Assembly (NCBI GenBank): GCA_026545765.1
Contig: CM048844.1
Coordinates: forward strand, 62,113,035 to 62,177,034
Direction: 5' to 3'
DNA length: 64,000 nucleotides
Source of the DNA: Plantago major
Lineage: Eukaryota > Streptophyta > Magnoliopsida > Lamiales > Plantaginaceae
Positions within the stretch are counted from its first letter, which is position 1. The number at the start of each line of letters is the position of its first letter. Below, one piece after another: positions 44,334-55,002 of this stretch. The notes beneath the pieces are model-generated. The model was not told where the DNA came from. It was given only the letters and a program-made list of their open reading frames with translations, and did no database searches. A program made the position numbers and the translations under genes.

Positions 44334-44694
44334 GCTATATCTACAAAAAGAACTTAACTGATTAATATCTTCTAATAAAACAAGTACAGAAAACTCGAAT
44401 TCAAAGTGTTGTAAAAAATTAACACACGAAATTGTTTTAAGATACGAAAACCAAGAGGAGAATAAAGAAGATATAACAGAGAAGAATCAAACAAACCAAG
44501 TATGAGATAAGGACCGAAGCCTGTGCAAATAGTTTCCTTTAAAAAAATTGTCCCCTCACTTACGGTGTGCATAGAGAAATCTTCGGACGATTGTTTCCCA
44601 AATACAACGGTGAAACGAACAACTAGCTGCACAAGCTAGAAGTTTCGGACGAACTCTGCTAAAGCCTGGATTATACGAGTGTGGAAGAATAGGA
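44334..44694 (-). other. 5' leader-like segment of Copia J
   Basis: AT-rich, no gene. It sits between the right GCTAT copy of G and the resumption of the S2 RT. On the minus strand it precedes the J gag, so it is most simply the J 5' leader or what remains of its LTR. No LTR partner was found at 28514-28740. Confidence 0.45.
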
Positions 44695-46770
44695 AACTGG
44701 AGCATATGACTCATCAAAATCTAGTCCTTCAGTCAGGGTGAATCCCTTGGCAACCAACCTTGCTTTGTTTCTGGGTATTTCACCAGACTCATTCATTTTG
44801 TTCCTGAAAACCCACTTGGTTCCAATTACAAATATTCCATCAACAAATGGAACTAGTTTCCAGAATTTGTTTCTCTCAAATTGATCCAACTCTTCTTGCA
44901 TTGCAGAGATCCAGTCTTGATCCTTCAATGCTTCTTCTCTAGTTTTAGGTTCAATGTTTGAGATGAAACATGGATAGAGAGAATTTGCATTTCTAGCAAT
45001 TGCTCTCGTAGTTCTAACCCCTTGGTCTAAAGGACCAATCATATCCTTGGCTGGATGATCTCTTATCCATTTTATAATAGGTTTTGCACTAGTAGGATTG
45101 TTATCGTTTTGATCTGAGTGTGAATCATTATGATTCTGACAATATACTTGTTCAGTATCTGAGATATCTGGCACACGGGAAATGCCATAGATATCTGAAA
45201 CTTTTTTCAGTGTTAGAGATATCTGGAATTGGATTTTCAGCAATCTCATTCTCAGAAACCCCTTCATGATGAAGATTCTCAGTAACCTGTTCCATTTCTG
45301 GAATTCTCATAGGAAATTCTTCATCATGTCTTAGAGTCATCTGGTTGTTACTAAGCAATGGTTGCTTTTCATCATCAGAGTCATCCTCTAAGTGAATGAT
45401 AGAATTGTTTTCTTTTGAGGATTCTTCTTCAGAATCTTTAATCATTAGCTCTTTGAACCTATCGGAGAGTTCTTCATTCAAGCGTACTTTATTGTTTCCT
45501 TCATAGAAAACTACATTAACAGATTCTTCAATCTTTTGCGTTCTTTTGTTGTAGATTCTTTAGGCTTTGCTATTCAGAGACTAACCAAGAAATAATCCTT
45601 CATCTGCCTTTGGTGGAAATGTTCTCAAGTATTCTTTTCCATTGGTAAGAACAAAACATCTGCAACCAAACACCCTTAGATGTTTGATACTAGGGGGTCT
45701 ACCAATCAAAAGTTCATAAGGAGTTTTGTCATGGTGTTTGTTGATCAAACATCTATTTTGAGTGTAGCAGGCTGTGTTAACAGCTTCAACCCAATAGATT
45801 TCACTTATTTCAGTGTCAGCAAGCATTGTTCTTGCTGCTTCTTTTAGGGTCCTATTCTTCCTTTCAGCAACACCATTTTGTTGTGGTGTCCTTACTGAAG
45901 ATAGTTGATGTTGTATACCTTTGCAAGTACAAAATTCTTTTATGTACTGGTTCACAAACTCAGTACCATGGTCTGTTCTGATTACAGATACCTTATCATT
46001 TTTCATGACTTCAAGCTTATTCAGCAAGTTGGGTATTTAAACCCTTGCATTAGATTTTTGTTTGAGAAAAACAACCCAAGTGAATCTTGAGTAATCATCA
46101 ACAACAACTAGACCATACTTCTTTCCTGCATAGCTAGTTACAGAGGATTCAGAAAGATCCATATGTAACATTTGTAGTGGCCTTTCACTGGAGTGTCTAG
46201 TTTTAGACTTGAAAGATATTTTGGATTGTTTCCCCATTTGGAAGGCTAAGCATATACCATCTTTTCTATATGCCATTTTGGATAAACCAACCACCAATTC
46301 AGAGTTTTGAAGTTCAAGTAACTCAATCTTTTATGCCATAGCCAATTTTCTACATTGTGGCCAGATTGACTCACCATGAGACATTCTTCAGTTGTGGTAG
46401 ATGCCCAGTCAGCAAGATAAAGACTTCCTTTCTGCCTAGCAACCAAGACTGTCTGCTTTGACTCATTGTCAATTAATTTGCATAGTTTTGACTTGATCTT
46501 TACAGTGTACCCTTTGTCTACCAATTGACTCATGCTTACGAGATTATATTTCAATCCCGCTACATGTAGTACTTCAGAGACTGTAATAGCTCCAAGCTTC
46601 CGATTGCCAAAACCTATGGTTGGATTTTCATCTCCTCTAGCAAATCTAATAATTGGTCCTTTATCACAATTTCTGTAGTTAACCAGATTTGCTTTGTCTC
46701 TTGTCATGTGCTTCCCACATCCACTATCAAAATGCCACTTCGGGTTCTTCCCTAGAGTGTTCTGCACAAA
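44695..46770 (-). pseudogene. S2 pre-integrase, integrase and RT start
   Basis: Pre-integrase words WHFDSGCGKHMTRDKANLV and LWHKRLSYL; integrase words SVIRTDHGTEFVNQYIKEFC, SSVRTPQQNGVAERKNRTLK and FGCRCFVLTNGKEYLR; then the RT start LKDQDWISAMQEELDQFERN and [20 protein letters not shown]. The order is Copia (integrase first). It carries a few breaks. Confidence 0.86.
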
Positions 46771-46989
46771 ACAATAAACATGGAGTTAGGCTCTCATTCC
46801 AAAAATGGAACCTTCTGGACTAAAGAATCTCCCTGTAGGAATCAATTTTTGAATGAACTTCCTTGGGGCATTCTTTTGTGTTGTTGAAACATAAAGAGGA
46901 ATTTTACTTAAATGACTAGTGTCATTATCATTTAAAGCTATTTTCCTTCTTGGTGTGTTCCTTGGTGCTCCTCGTGGTGCTTTCAGATA

Positions 46990-47651
46990 CCTGTCAGATT
47001 GTTAAGTCTACTTTTCAGCGAACTTAGCTTTTCTTGCCAGATTTCTTCTAGCCCTGGCATTCAGATTGCTTACGGCTTGTTCTTTCTTCCACTTCTGATG
47101 ATTGCTTTGAGCAATCCTAGCTTTTATCCATCGTTCTTGCTCTTGTTTATACTCAGGAGTAAGTTGTTTCCCAATGGCTTTATAGACAATGCCATTTCGA
47201 GCACCTGGTGCTATCTGAGTTCTCTTCTCAGCAGCTTTGCTAGTCTCTTGAACGTTGGAAAATTTGCCTGCACCCGCAATTCTTCCTTTCTGAGAGACAT
47301 AGCAGTGTGGGTGATTACACTTTTCAGTGTTATGTTTCTTTACAGAAACGTTCCCCACAGTTTTCTTTTGGACTTGTTTTTCCCACAAAGGTTTGGTCGC
47401 AACTTCCATGCCTTTGTTAACAGCCTTAGCTTTTTGACCAATGCTATAGGTTGTTTGGGAACCATCTTGCTGAGCACTAATAAATGTTATTCTTTCATGA
47501 CTCTTATTCAGAGTGGTAGAACTATTTGTTTTTGTGTCCAGCCTAAGTCCTCCTTTTTGTGAAGGTTCTCTTAAATAAGAGTGTACTTCAGTAAGAGTAA
47601 TTGTGAATTTTACTTTTCAAGAGAATTCTTTTCTTGTTCAAGAATTTCGGC
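46990..47651 (-). pseudogene. S2 basic linker region between gag and pre-integrase
   Basis: A Lys/Arg-rich stretch (YKQEQERWIKARIAQSNHQK, NLNARARRNLARKAKFAE) lies between the gag zinc-knuckle side and the pre-integrase region. A CNHPHCY word is visible. It fits the variable stretch ahead of protease/integrase in Sireviruses. I do not recognise a separate domain. Confidence 0.5.
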
Positions 47652-49663
47652 TGTCACGCCCCTGACCTTTTTCACCTCATTAGCATGTTCATATATGTTT
47701 TTAAGCAAATTTTATTATTTTGATATGTGTTATATACGTGGCCTTGTTTGTAAAAAAAAAAAATTAACTTATATAATGTGACATGGTATATTTGTGCTAT
47801 ATGAACATGATGTTAAAAATTGATATTATGTGATCGTAATTGAATTCTAATTGTTATCGTTGTTTTATATAGTTTTGGGCCGGCTTGTTACTAGTTTTAA
47901 GTTTAACCGTAGGGCCTACGAAAGAACGGACACCGTAATATGAATCGTACAAATTTATAGTATTTGTTTAGTGGACCTCTTTGACTTTCGAGTCGTACTT
48001 GTGCTCGTACAATTAATTCAATTACTAATTACTAATTAGTACTACCATGTCATATTTGATACTGAGATTCACGTCCACCGCCTCACCGCCTTACCAATAC
48101 TTGTCTTTATTATTTGTTTTAGTACTTGCTGCATCAAAATGACAATTGCAAATTCTTTTTACAACAGAACACACACTCGCACACCTTTCTGCACACATCT
48201 CACTCTTCGACCAAATACGAGAAAGAGATTAAGAAAATTCAAAGGAATCAAATGGAATTAGCGAGTGGAAGAAGAATTTCATAATTAGAGGAATTAGTAG
48301 TCTTAGGAAAGGGTACGTATTCTGTGTTGCCTCTTTAGTCTCTTGATTAATTCGATCTGATTATATTTTTCTGGACAGATGTAAATATATCGTTTTACAG
48401 GTTATTTAGCAGTTAGAGATATTACGGGTAAACACTTACAACAGTGGGTCGATCAATTGTAAGTGTTTTTAGTAACTTGTTGTTTAATATCTTTGTAAAT
48501 AATTTCGGTAACTTGTTGTTTAACAAATATGTGTGACTTGATATGGTGCTAGCGTACGGGCTATGTATATGTGAATTATATTGTGGAAGTGTTGATATGA
48601 AAAGTGAAAATATACCGTGGTGTGCTATATATGTGGAGTGTTCCATTCTGAATATGATGAAAAGCTTAAAGTGATTGGCTGACGATATGTGATCAATTGC
48701 TCCAATGTACGGATGGGATACGTGTAGTTGTTATATGAAAAGATACTATTTTCTGATAAAGTATTAGTCGTATATATTTATACACATGATTATGTGAATT
48801 GCATTCATAAGAGATAAGAGGATTCTGTTATGGCCGCTGACGACTTGGAGTCATGTGTTTTCCAGCTTGTCTGGATATCCATCACTGGATGGAGTCTGTA
48901 TGAAATATAGAATTCCAGGTACGGCTGGAATCTATGTGAAATATGAAATTCCAGGTACGGCTGGACTCTGAATATCCATCATTGGATGGACTTTGTATGA
49001 AATATAGAATTCCAGGTACGGCTGGAATCTATATGAAATATGAAATTCGTGCAATTTGGACTCAGATAAATCATTATCGTGATCACGAATTACTCCTGGT
49101 CGTAACAGAGCCATAGCGGACAAAGAAAATGACTAAGCACGTGCATTATTATATATATGTGAATTTTGTGAACTGACGTGTTGGAAATCGTGAAATAAAT
49201 GGAGTCACGTGTTCTGATTGAGAACTCTATATGTGTTCTGATTGATGAATATATGTGACTGAAAGTGATGTGCTTACCTGGTGTTAAATAGCTTGTTGCC
49301 GGTTATTTTTACAGGTTATTAAATGACATGTTACTGATTATACTTACTGATATCCGCAACTCATTCAAAATGCAATGATATTTTTATAGATATTTAGGCA
49401 AAGGCAGGCCTTAGCGGAAAAGAAGTTAAGTCATGCATCAAAGGTCCGCCGGCTGGTTTCCAATCCTTCTCCCTCGGCTTGTCTTTTGCATATAATTCAT
49501 GAAAAGACTTTTGTTCTGTAAAAGCTAATTTACTGCATGTGAAAATGTATTTTTCTGGCATGCATATGTAAATGTGGTCAAAGTAATTATGTTTAAAGCT
49601 TCCACGCGTCTAAATTATAATTTTATTGTCGGTAATTATTTATGAGGGTGATAGGGAGTCACA
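47652..49663. mobile_element. Solo LTR K (2012 bp), probably Gypsy
   Basis: It begins TGTCACGCCCCTGACC and ends GGGAGTCACA, with the 5-bp duplication TCGGC on both sides (47647-47651, 49664-49668). No internal region, primer site or polypurine tract is present, so it is a solo LTR left after LTR-LTR recombination. The TGTCACGCCC start and 2-kb length suggest Gypsy (chromovirus or Tat), but the family is uncertain. It contains a hairpin repeat at about 48870-49045. Confidence 0.82.
48870..49045 (+). repeat. Hairpin repeat inside solo LTR K
   Basis: A unit of roughly 100 bp present nearly twice, each with TCCATC-actg-GATGGA (48878-48893) and ATTCCAG-gtacgg-CTGGAAT (48912-48931) hairpins. The CCAGGTACGGCTGGA part occurs three times (48915-48929, 48951-48965, 49012-49026). 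Confidence 0.8.
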
Positions 49664-49689
49664 TCGGCTCTAGCTCGGGCCATTAGAAA

Positions 49690-51127
49690 TTCTCTTTCAT
49701 AGAGATCAAGTTCTCTTCTGAGATGTTCTAGATCTCTGATTCCTTCCTGATCACTCTCATAATTTATGTATTGGGAGATGGTTACCTTGTCAGCCTTTAG
49801 TCAAGGCTCGATGTTGGAGCAATCTGGATAGATCTCCTCAGTAACCCCACACAATTCCCTTTTCTTTTGACCAAAGTCAACCAATTCATGAGTGATGCCA
49901 CATAACTCTGGTGAAGGTAGTTTGGAGTCATCTGAATCTTCTTCCTCAGATTCTGACTCAATATCAAGAGCATCCAGTTTGATTTGAATCTTTTTCCTTT
50001 CTTCAGTGAGCATAGCTCTCTGACCTCTCATGAAATTTCTTCTATCTTTCTTGTCACCTGTCTTTAGCTTATTGAATGCAGGGCAATCCCTTTTAAAATG
50101 ACCAGGTTTCTGACAATAGAAGCATATATCCGTTTCTGATTTTTGTTTCCTCAGTACTAGATGCTTGCTGAGTTGGCTTGTTCAGCTGCATATTTTTGTA
50201 CTGGTGATAGTTTGCGCCTAAATGCTTTTTCAGCTTCTCTTTGGCTTTTCTTCTCTCAATTTCCTGACTGACATATTTTCTCATTTGCTTCACAGCAAGA
50301 GCATCTTCCTCAGTCATTTCTTTGTTATCCTTCTTTACAGAAGTACCTTGTGTCACTAAAGCAACATTGTGAACTTTCTCACCAATCACTTGTCCTTTCT
50401 GAGTAGTTTCATAGTTGACAGTAGCTAAGTGAGAAAAGAGTTCTACTGGAGTGATATTTGACATTCCTTGGTTGAAATAAAAATAATGAGTATGTTCCAA
50501 GTTTTGATTCAAGCTTCTCACGATAGTCTTAACCTTTTCATAGTTAGAGTATCTCTCACTTTCACCAAGTGCAGCCATTTCACTCATCAGTGTCGTAAAC
50601 CGGAAATCTAGTTCTTCAAGAGTCTCTGTGGGACCTTGTTTAATGTTTTGGAATTCGAGCTTCAAAATTTCGAACTTATTTTCCTTTGTTTTGTCAGTGC
50701 CGGCACAGATTTCTTCAATCAGTTGCCAGACAACTTTCGCCGTTTTTGCACCCCACAGTTTATATTGTATGTGCTTTGGAGTGGAACGTATCATGATATT
50801 ACGAGCCTGACCATCCAGTCGATTTCTCTTAGCATCTTCCCATGTCCAGAGCTCTCTGGTCTTTGGCTCATAAACAACTTGACCAGTAGGTCTTCCATTG
50901 GTTGACGCATCTGTCTGTGAGGAACCACCACTTTGTTCTTCATCAGTGGGATCTCTGTCTCTACCATTAGAAACTTCCATGACCTGCTTGAGTTGTTGAA
51001 TGACTATGGGGCCATTCTTTATCACTTCGATCATTTCGTCACTGATGGCTTCTAGGCGGAGCATCATGTTTTTCTTCCATTTCTCATAGTTCTCTGGCTT
51101 GAGAATTGGAGCGTCACTTAAAGACAT
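49690..51127 (-). pseudogene. S2 gag with CCHC zinc knuckle
   Basis: It starts MSLSDAPILKPENYEKWKKN at 51127, the usual opening of Sirevirus/Copia gag. It continues through WTWEDAKRNRLDGQARNIMI, RSTPKHIQYKLWGAKTAKVV and EICAGTDKTKENKFEILKLE, a UBN2-type capsid region. A CCHC knuckle (CYCQKPGHFKRDC-like: C-x2-C-x4-H-x4-C) is visible near 50077-50125. Gag packages element RNA into particles. The acidic stretch after the knuckle (DIESESEEEDSDDSK) leads to the solo LTR K. A small number of breaks. Confidence 0.86.
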
Positions 51128-51231
51128 CCTACAACGATCACACTAAAAAAACAAATCAAGTGTAGGTGAAAAGCAGTTAGCGAGCACTTATCTGGGATCT
51201 AGGTTCAGTGTAGAAGTCTTGGGAACCTCCT

Positions 51232-51243
51232 GCTCTAATACCA
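51232..51243 (-). promoter_or_regulatory. S2 primer-binding site (initiator tRNA-Met type)
   Basis: The minus strand reads TGGTATTAGAGC, two bases after the LTR end. It matches the common Copia site TGGTATCAGAGC at 11 of 12 positions. Confidence 0.82.
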
Positions 51244-51245
51244 AT

Positions 51246-52880
51246 TGTTGGTCCAGATAACGGCAAAGTAAAAGACTAGAGGGGGGGGGGGTTGAATAGT
51301 CTTTTAAAACTTTTGTCGATAAAACAGTTTCTCAGATATGTGTGAAGATATCTGATACTTATAATCAGAGAGCAGAAGACTTTTCTATGATAAGTGAACG
51401 TGCTCAACAAGATATAATGTGTTTAAATACTTAGTAGGATAGAGAGAACGATAAGTAAATTGCTGGAAGTAAATAACACGTCTTTTTACAGTGGTATCTG
51501 AAGGTGGCGTAATCCTTCAACTAATCCACTTCGGCCTTTCCGAGACGTAGAATCCACTAAGACAGATAATTGAGTTCACCTTACAAATATCTTCTCTCGA
51601 TTCCTAAATACACTAGGTTACCAACCAACTGTTCCCCCTGAGTTATTCCCCGGCTCCCAGCCAAGTACTTCCTATACTTAGAAACCTTTGAGCTATTCCT
51701 TAGTGTCCCAAACTAAGTACTTCCTATGCTCAGTAACCTTGGTGTTATTCCTTAGTTTCCCAAACTAAGTACTTCCTGTACTCCACACTGTGTATGGTGT
51801 TGGTTAAGAAGAGTTTGTCAGATTGGTAGATTAATAACTTCTACATTTATGTAATGCTACCTTCTTGAACAAGAGTCACTTAACACACTTCACAATGTGT
51901 GGTGATATGTTCTTTACTGACCCAAGTCTATGGTAAATGTTCTACAGAATGAATCTCAGATACTTGATCTTTTGATTCAACTCCATCACAGATAGCAATG
52001 CTTGTTTAGGATCAGGACACTTAGAACTTTCGTGCTACTTAGAATTCAAGAGCTTAGTCGCAATTGTAAGCTAGAGAGTAAGTAGGCAGAAGGCTTGTAT
52101 GCTTGAGAGGAAGATACCACTAGTTGTATTATCAGCGAAGCTTGGTATTTTCAGTGAGTTCAGTGTGTATTCAAGCATTCTAACTGTTGATATTTATAGT
52201 TGAAAATCATGCCGTTTGAATAGTATCCGTTAGGCTAAATTAAATTCAAACTATTGATATTTGTAAATAGTACTGCAGAAGACGTTGTCTCTTTTCAGAG
52301 ATTTGCTCTTTTGTTCAGATGTCTCTGTATGCGCATTAAATGCATTGTACTATTTTTGTCCTACAGTGCCGACGGAACTATGCATGCTTTCTGAAGCATT
52401 ACATGTCCTTTTCCAGAGACCTTCACATCTTTAGATACTTTATCAAATCATTGTTTCCAGGCAACAACGTTTTGTCCAAGGTATCTGAGTGTAGGTATCT
52501 GTGGCACTTTTTCTTGTTCAGAAACCTTGTGTTCTCAGATATCTTTTGTGAAACATGTTTATTGAAACACACTTGTTTCTTCAAGATATCTGGACATAGG
52601 TATCTGATGAAACAAATTTCATTCGTCTTCAGAAAACTCGTGCAGTCTTCAAATCCTCAAATTTGTTGAACTTTTATGCCGGATGTCTTCTTCTTGGTAT
52701 TCTTCAAAGATATAAAAATTACATTCAGATACCTAACATCCTATACAAGATTTGCTAGACTATCATACTCAGTGATTTCCCTCTTTTACAGTGTTCAAGT
52801 GAACTAAGAGTACTAACCACATTTATGAGCTAGGATAAGTCATTAGGTTATTGATCAAAATCTAAACAGATATTCCTAAC
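51246..52880 (-). repeat. S2 5' LTR (1635 bp)
   Basis: Minus-strand start TTAGGAATATCTG, end CCAACA. A G run near 51282-51292, three hairpin units (about 51650-51785) and TATTTATA (52191-52198, minus-strand TATA box) lie inside it. It is somewhat longer than the B and H LTRs. Confidence 0.85.
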
Positions 52881-52899
52881 TGGGGATGACTGTTATAGC

Positions 52900-53650
52900 C
52901 ATTGGGGCAACAATCTACACAACAGGCAGTTTGAGAGGGACTTCGTCGAGTTCGTAATCCTACCTGATCTCGACCCGGAGGACCACATTGCCACACACTC
53001 TCTCAAGCCAGAGCTTGGCCTCTGGCAACATCTGATCCAGTACAATGTGACCCCCAACTCACAGTTCAACACCCTGACACCTCCCACTGCCCGCCTTATC
53101 CGAGCTATCATGACTGGGCAGTTTGTTGATGCCCCGGATATCATTCTTGCTGAGGCTCTGTCCCGGAAGGTTAAAGGGAATCTCCTCGGTTTTCCCTGCC
53201 TCATCACCAGCATATGCCAATCCCACCGGGTACCTGGGATCCAGCGCACTGACAAACCCAAGGGTGCCTTGAACTCTGCTAGCGCCAGAGTCATCCTTAG
53301 CCGACATCCCACCCCTGTTGCTAGGGAAGATGAGTGCACTGCACCTGCGCAGACTGGCCCCACTGATTTCTCTGCCTACTTTGAGTAGATGACGGCACAG
53401 TTCCTTGATTGGGCCGGACCACACTATGCCAGGATCGAGGACCAGTACTCCCGCAATGAGGAGCACTACCAGCGGCAGGAGGAGAGAGATAGGCGCACAG
53501 AGGCCCGAGAACATCGCGAGATTCAGCGCCTAGCGAGGGAAGAGGCACTGTGAAAGGAGCAACAGGATTTCTGGACACAACATTTTGTTGGTGGCCCTTC
53601 TGGATCCACTTGATCCTGCCAGCCGAGACAACACTATGGTTGGTCATTCT
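52900..53650 (+). pseudogene. C extra ORF, GC-rich, Athila-like 'putative plant transposon protein' type
   Basis: Plus-strand coding-like region in element C: QFERDFVEFVILPDLDPEDH, LKPELGLWQHLIQYNVTPNS, RAIMTGQFVDAPDIILAEAL, GNLLGFPCLITSICQSHRVP, then a charged coiled-coil-like end (RIEDQYSRNEEHYQRQEERD). This resembles the family described as 'putative plant transposon protein' (Pfam PF20167) that sits in gypsy-type elements. It is clearly richer in G+C than its surroundings. Broken in one or two places. Function unknown. Confidence 0.62.
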
Positions 53651-55002
53651 TTACAGTCGCTTTCTTACACTTTCTCATTGCTAGGGACAAGCACTTGTGT
53701 AGGTTTGGGGAGGATGTCGACTGTATCTTTAGCTTAAAATGTCTCATCTTTTGTACTTTATTTTTTACATTTGTACTCTATTTCGTACTCTATTTTTATT
53801 TTTTCATGTACTCTGTTCAAGTGGTATGTTAGCCACTTTGTTTGTTATGTGACTGTCGTGGTAGGTTAGCCAGCTTTTCTATGTTACAGTTTTCTTCGTC
53901 AGTTTTTGTCTAGTTATTTTTCCTTCAGTACCTTCGTGGTGAGTCTGAGTCTTTTACCAAGTCGAACATCCATTGTAGATGATAAATCCACCTGTTGTTT
54001 ACATTTGTTTGATGACTAGCTGGAAGTAGAATAGTGGATTTTAAATCTTGCAAAGTCGTTTCTCTTTTAAATAGCAAGTTTGTATAGCTCTTTAGTCCAA
54101 AAGCTTGTGAGAAGCCTAAGAGCCGATGAAAAAATCCTGTTCCGGCAAATGCATTGTGTGATTCCTGGGTTGTGCAAGTTTTTTTTTACGAATTGCTTGC
54201 GCCTTTTCATACTTATGTGTACTCAGTCTCGTTAGGAATGACGAACGACATGCTTCATCTTTTAAAACTCTTCCCCTTGCTCCAAGGAACAGGTTTGGGG
54301 AGAGAATTGTTATCTTGCGACTACTCTGAGCTATCTCGCCTTATTGCTGAAAAGTCTGTTTACTGCTCCCTAAGCTTTTGAATTTGAGTCTCGGGGTGGA
54401 TCTATGGTCTTAGTTGATCACCGTTAGTCGTGTTAGGCGTGTCCAAATACTACCACATACTGGCATGGCTGAAAGGCTACATGTCTGTGAGGTTGATGGC
54501 ACGTAAATGAAACTAACACGCACAAAAGTGCAGGCTATCGGTAAAATAGACACCTATAAAAAAGAATTGAGATTAAAAGAGCCCACTGAGGCCAAGCACT
54601 GAATATACAGTGAAGAAATTGATTGAGAATTGAGTTGTTTGACACGATTAAGGGGAGCAGTTTCAGCTTTTGTTTTTCTGAAAAATGAGTTGCCTGTTAA
54701 GTCCCTTTCGATCTAATAAGACGAGTACTATAGCATAAGAATGTTTTGGCACCTTTGTGACGCAAGTCACCTTCCAAGTTTACTTTTTGAGCTTATACCA
54801 CCTTTGGATACTTCCAAGAGAGTGAGAGATACACTGCATTCACCTGTGAGGGATTAGCGAGCTAAACTTAAGTGCAATTTATCTGAGAAACGATTGTGTT
54901 TGATTTTTTGTACACTGTTCTGCCAAAGTTAGTTTGAAAACAAAATTTTTGCATCTCATGGACTTACTGTTTGCAACGGTGGATTCGGTCGCTTGGGGAG
55001 TT
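53651..55002 (+). other. C 3' non-coding region
   Basis: No gene. It shares long words with D at 60890-62175, such as GAGTCTCGGGGTGGATCTAT, ATACTACCACATAC and CACGCACAAAAGTGC. These two families therefore keep a related 3' region of over 1 kb. Conserved AGTTTGGGGA-type purine words occur near 53700 and 54290. Confidence 0.65.

Larger units (their letters stand above)
28514..44694 (-). mobile_element. Degenerate non-Sirevirus Copia J, split by G
   Basis: Own segments 28514-30674 and 44334-44694 lie on the minus strand inside the RT of S2. Visible parts are a 5' non-coding leader (44694-44334, continuing to about 30320), a Copia gag (about 30320-29850: [40 protein letters not shown]), then RT and RNase H (about 29770-28740: DTCVYFKGDRVEDMIYLLIY, ITGYVDSDYTKNVDTTKSII, HIDIRYHFFRDEV). 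An integrase is not recognisable. LTRs and a target duplication are not clear at its ends. It is heavily broken. Confidence 0.7.
24926..52880 (-). mobile_element. Sirevirus S2, split by J and solo LTR K (broken; 3' LTR absent)
   Basis: Own segments: 24926-28513, 44695-47651 and 49664-52880. Reading from the 5' end on the minus strand: 5' LTR (52880-51246), tRNA-Met-type primer-binding site, gag (about 51127-49690, zinc knuckle near 50100), pre-integrase and integrase (about 46770-45280), RT (about 45270-44695, resuming 28513-27900), RNase H (about 27850-27290), a repeat spacer, and a post-pol ORF (26313-24926). The pieces line up with Sirevirus A across both interruptions. The 3' end, including the 3' LTR, is absent where E begins. 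At least five breaks. Confidence 0.88.

Noticed and set aside
44334-44694. Host exon or gene fragment between G and S2
   Set aside because: It lies inside the J insertion and reads on the minus strand as a non-coding leader before the J gag.
46999-47562. Plus-strand hydrophobic open frame, possible membrane protein
   Set aside because: It is the mirror of the Lys/Arg-rich Sirevirus linker on the minus strand. The hydrophobicity is a by-product of complementing AAG/AGA codons.
47652-49663. Host intergenic insertion or DNA transposon in S2
   Set aside because: The TG...CA ends and the 5-bp TCGGC duplication fit a solo LTR better.
52893-53514. Long minus-strand open frames opposite the C extra ORF
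   Set aside because: They are shadows of the GC-rich plus-strand ORF, and their composition looks like no known family.
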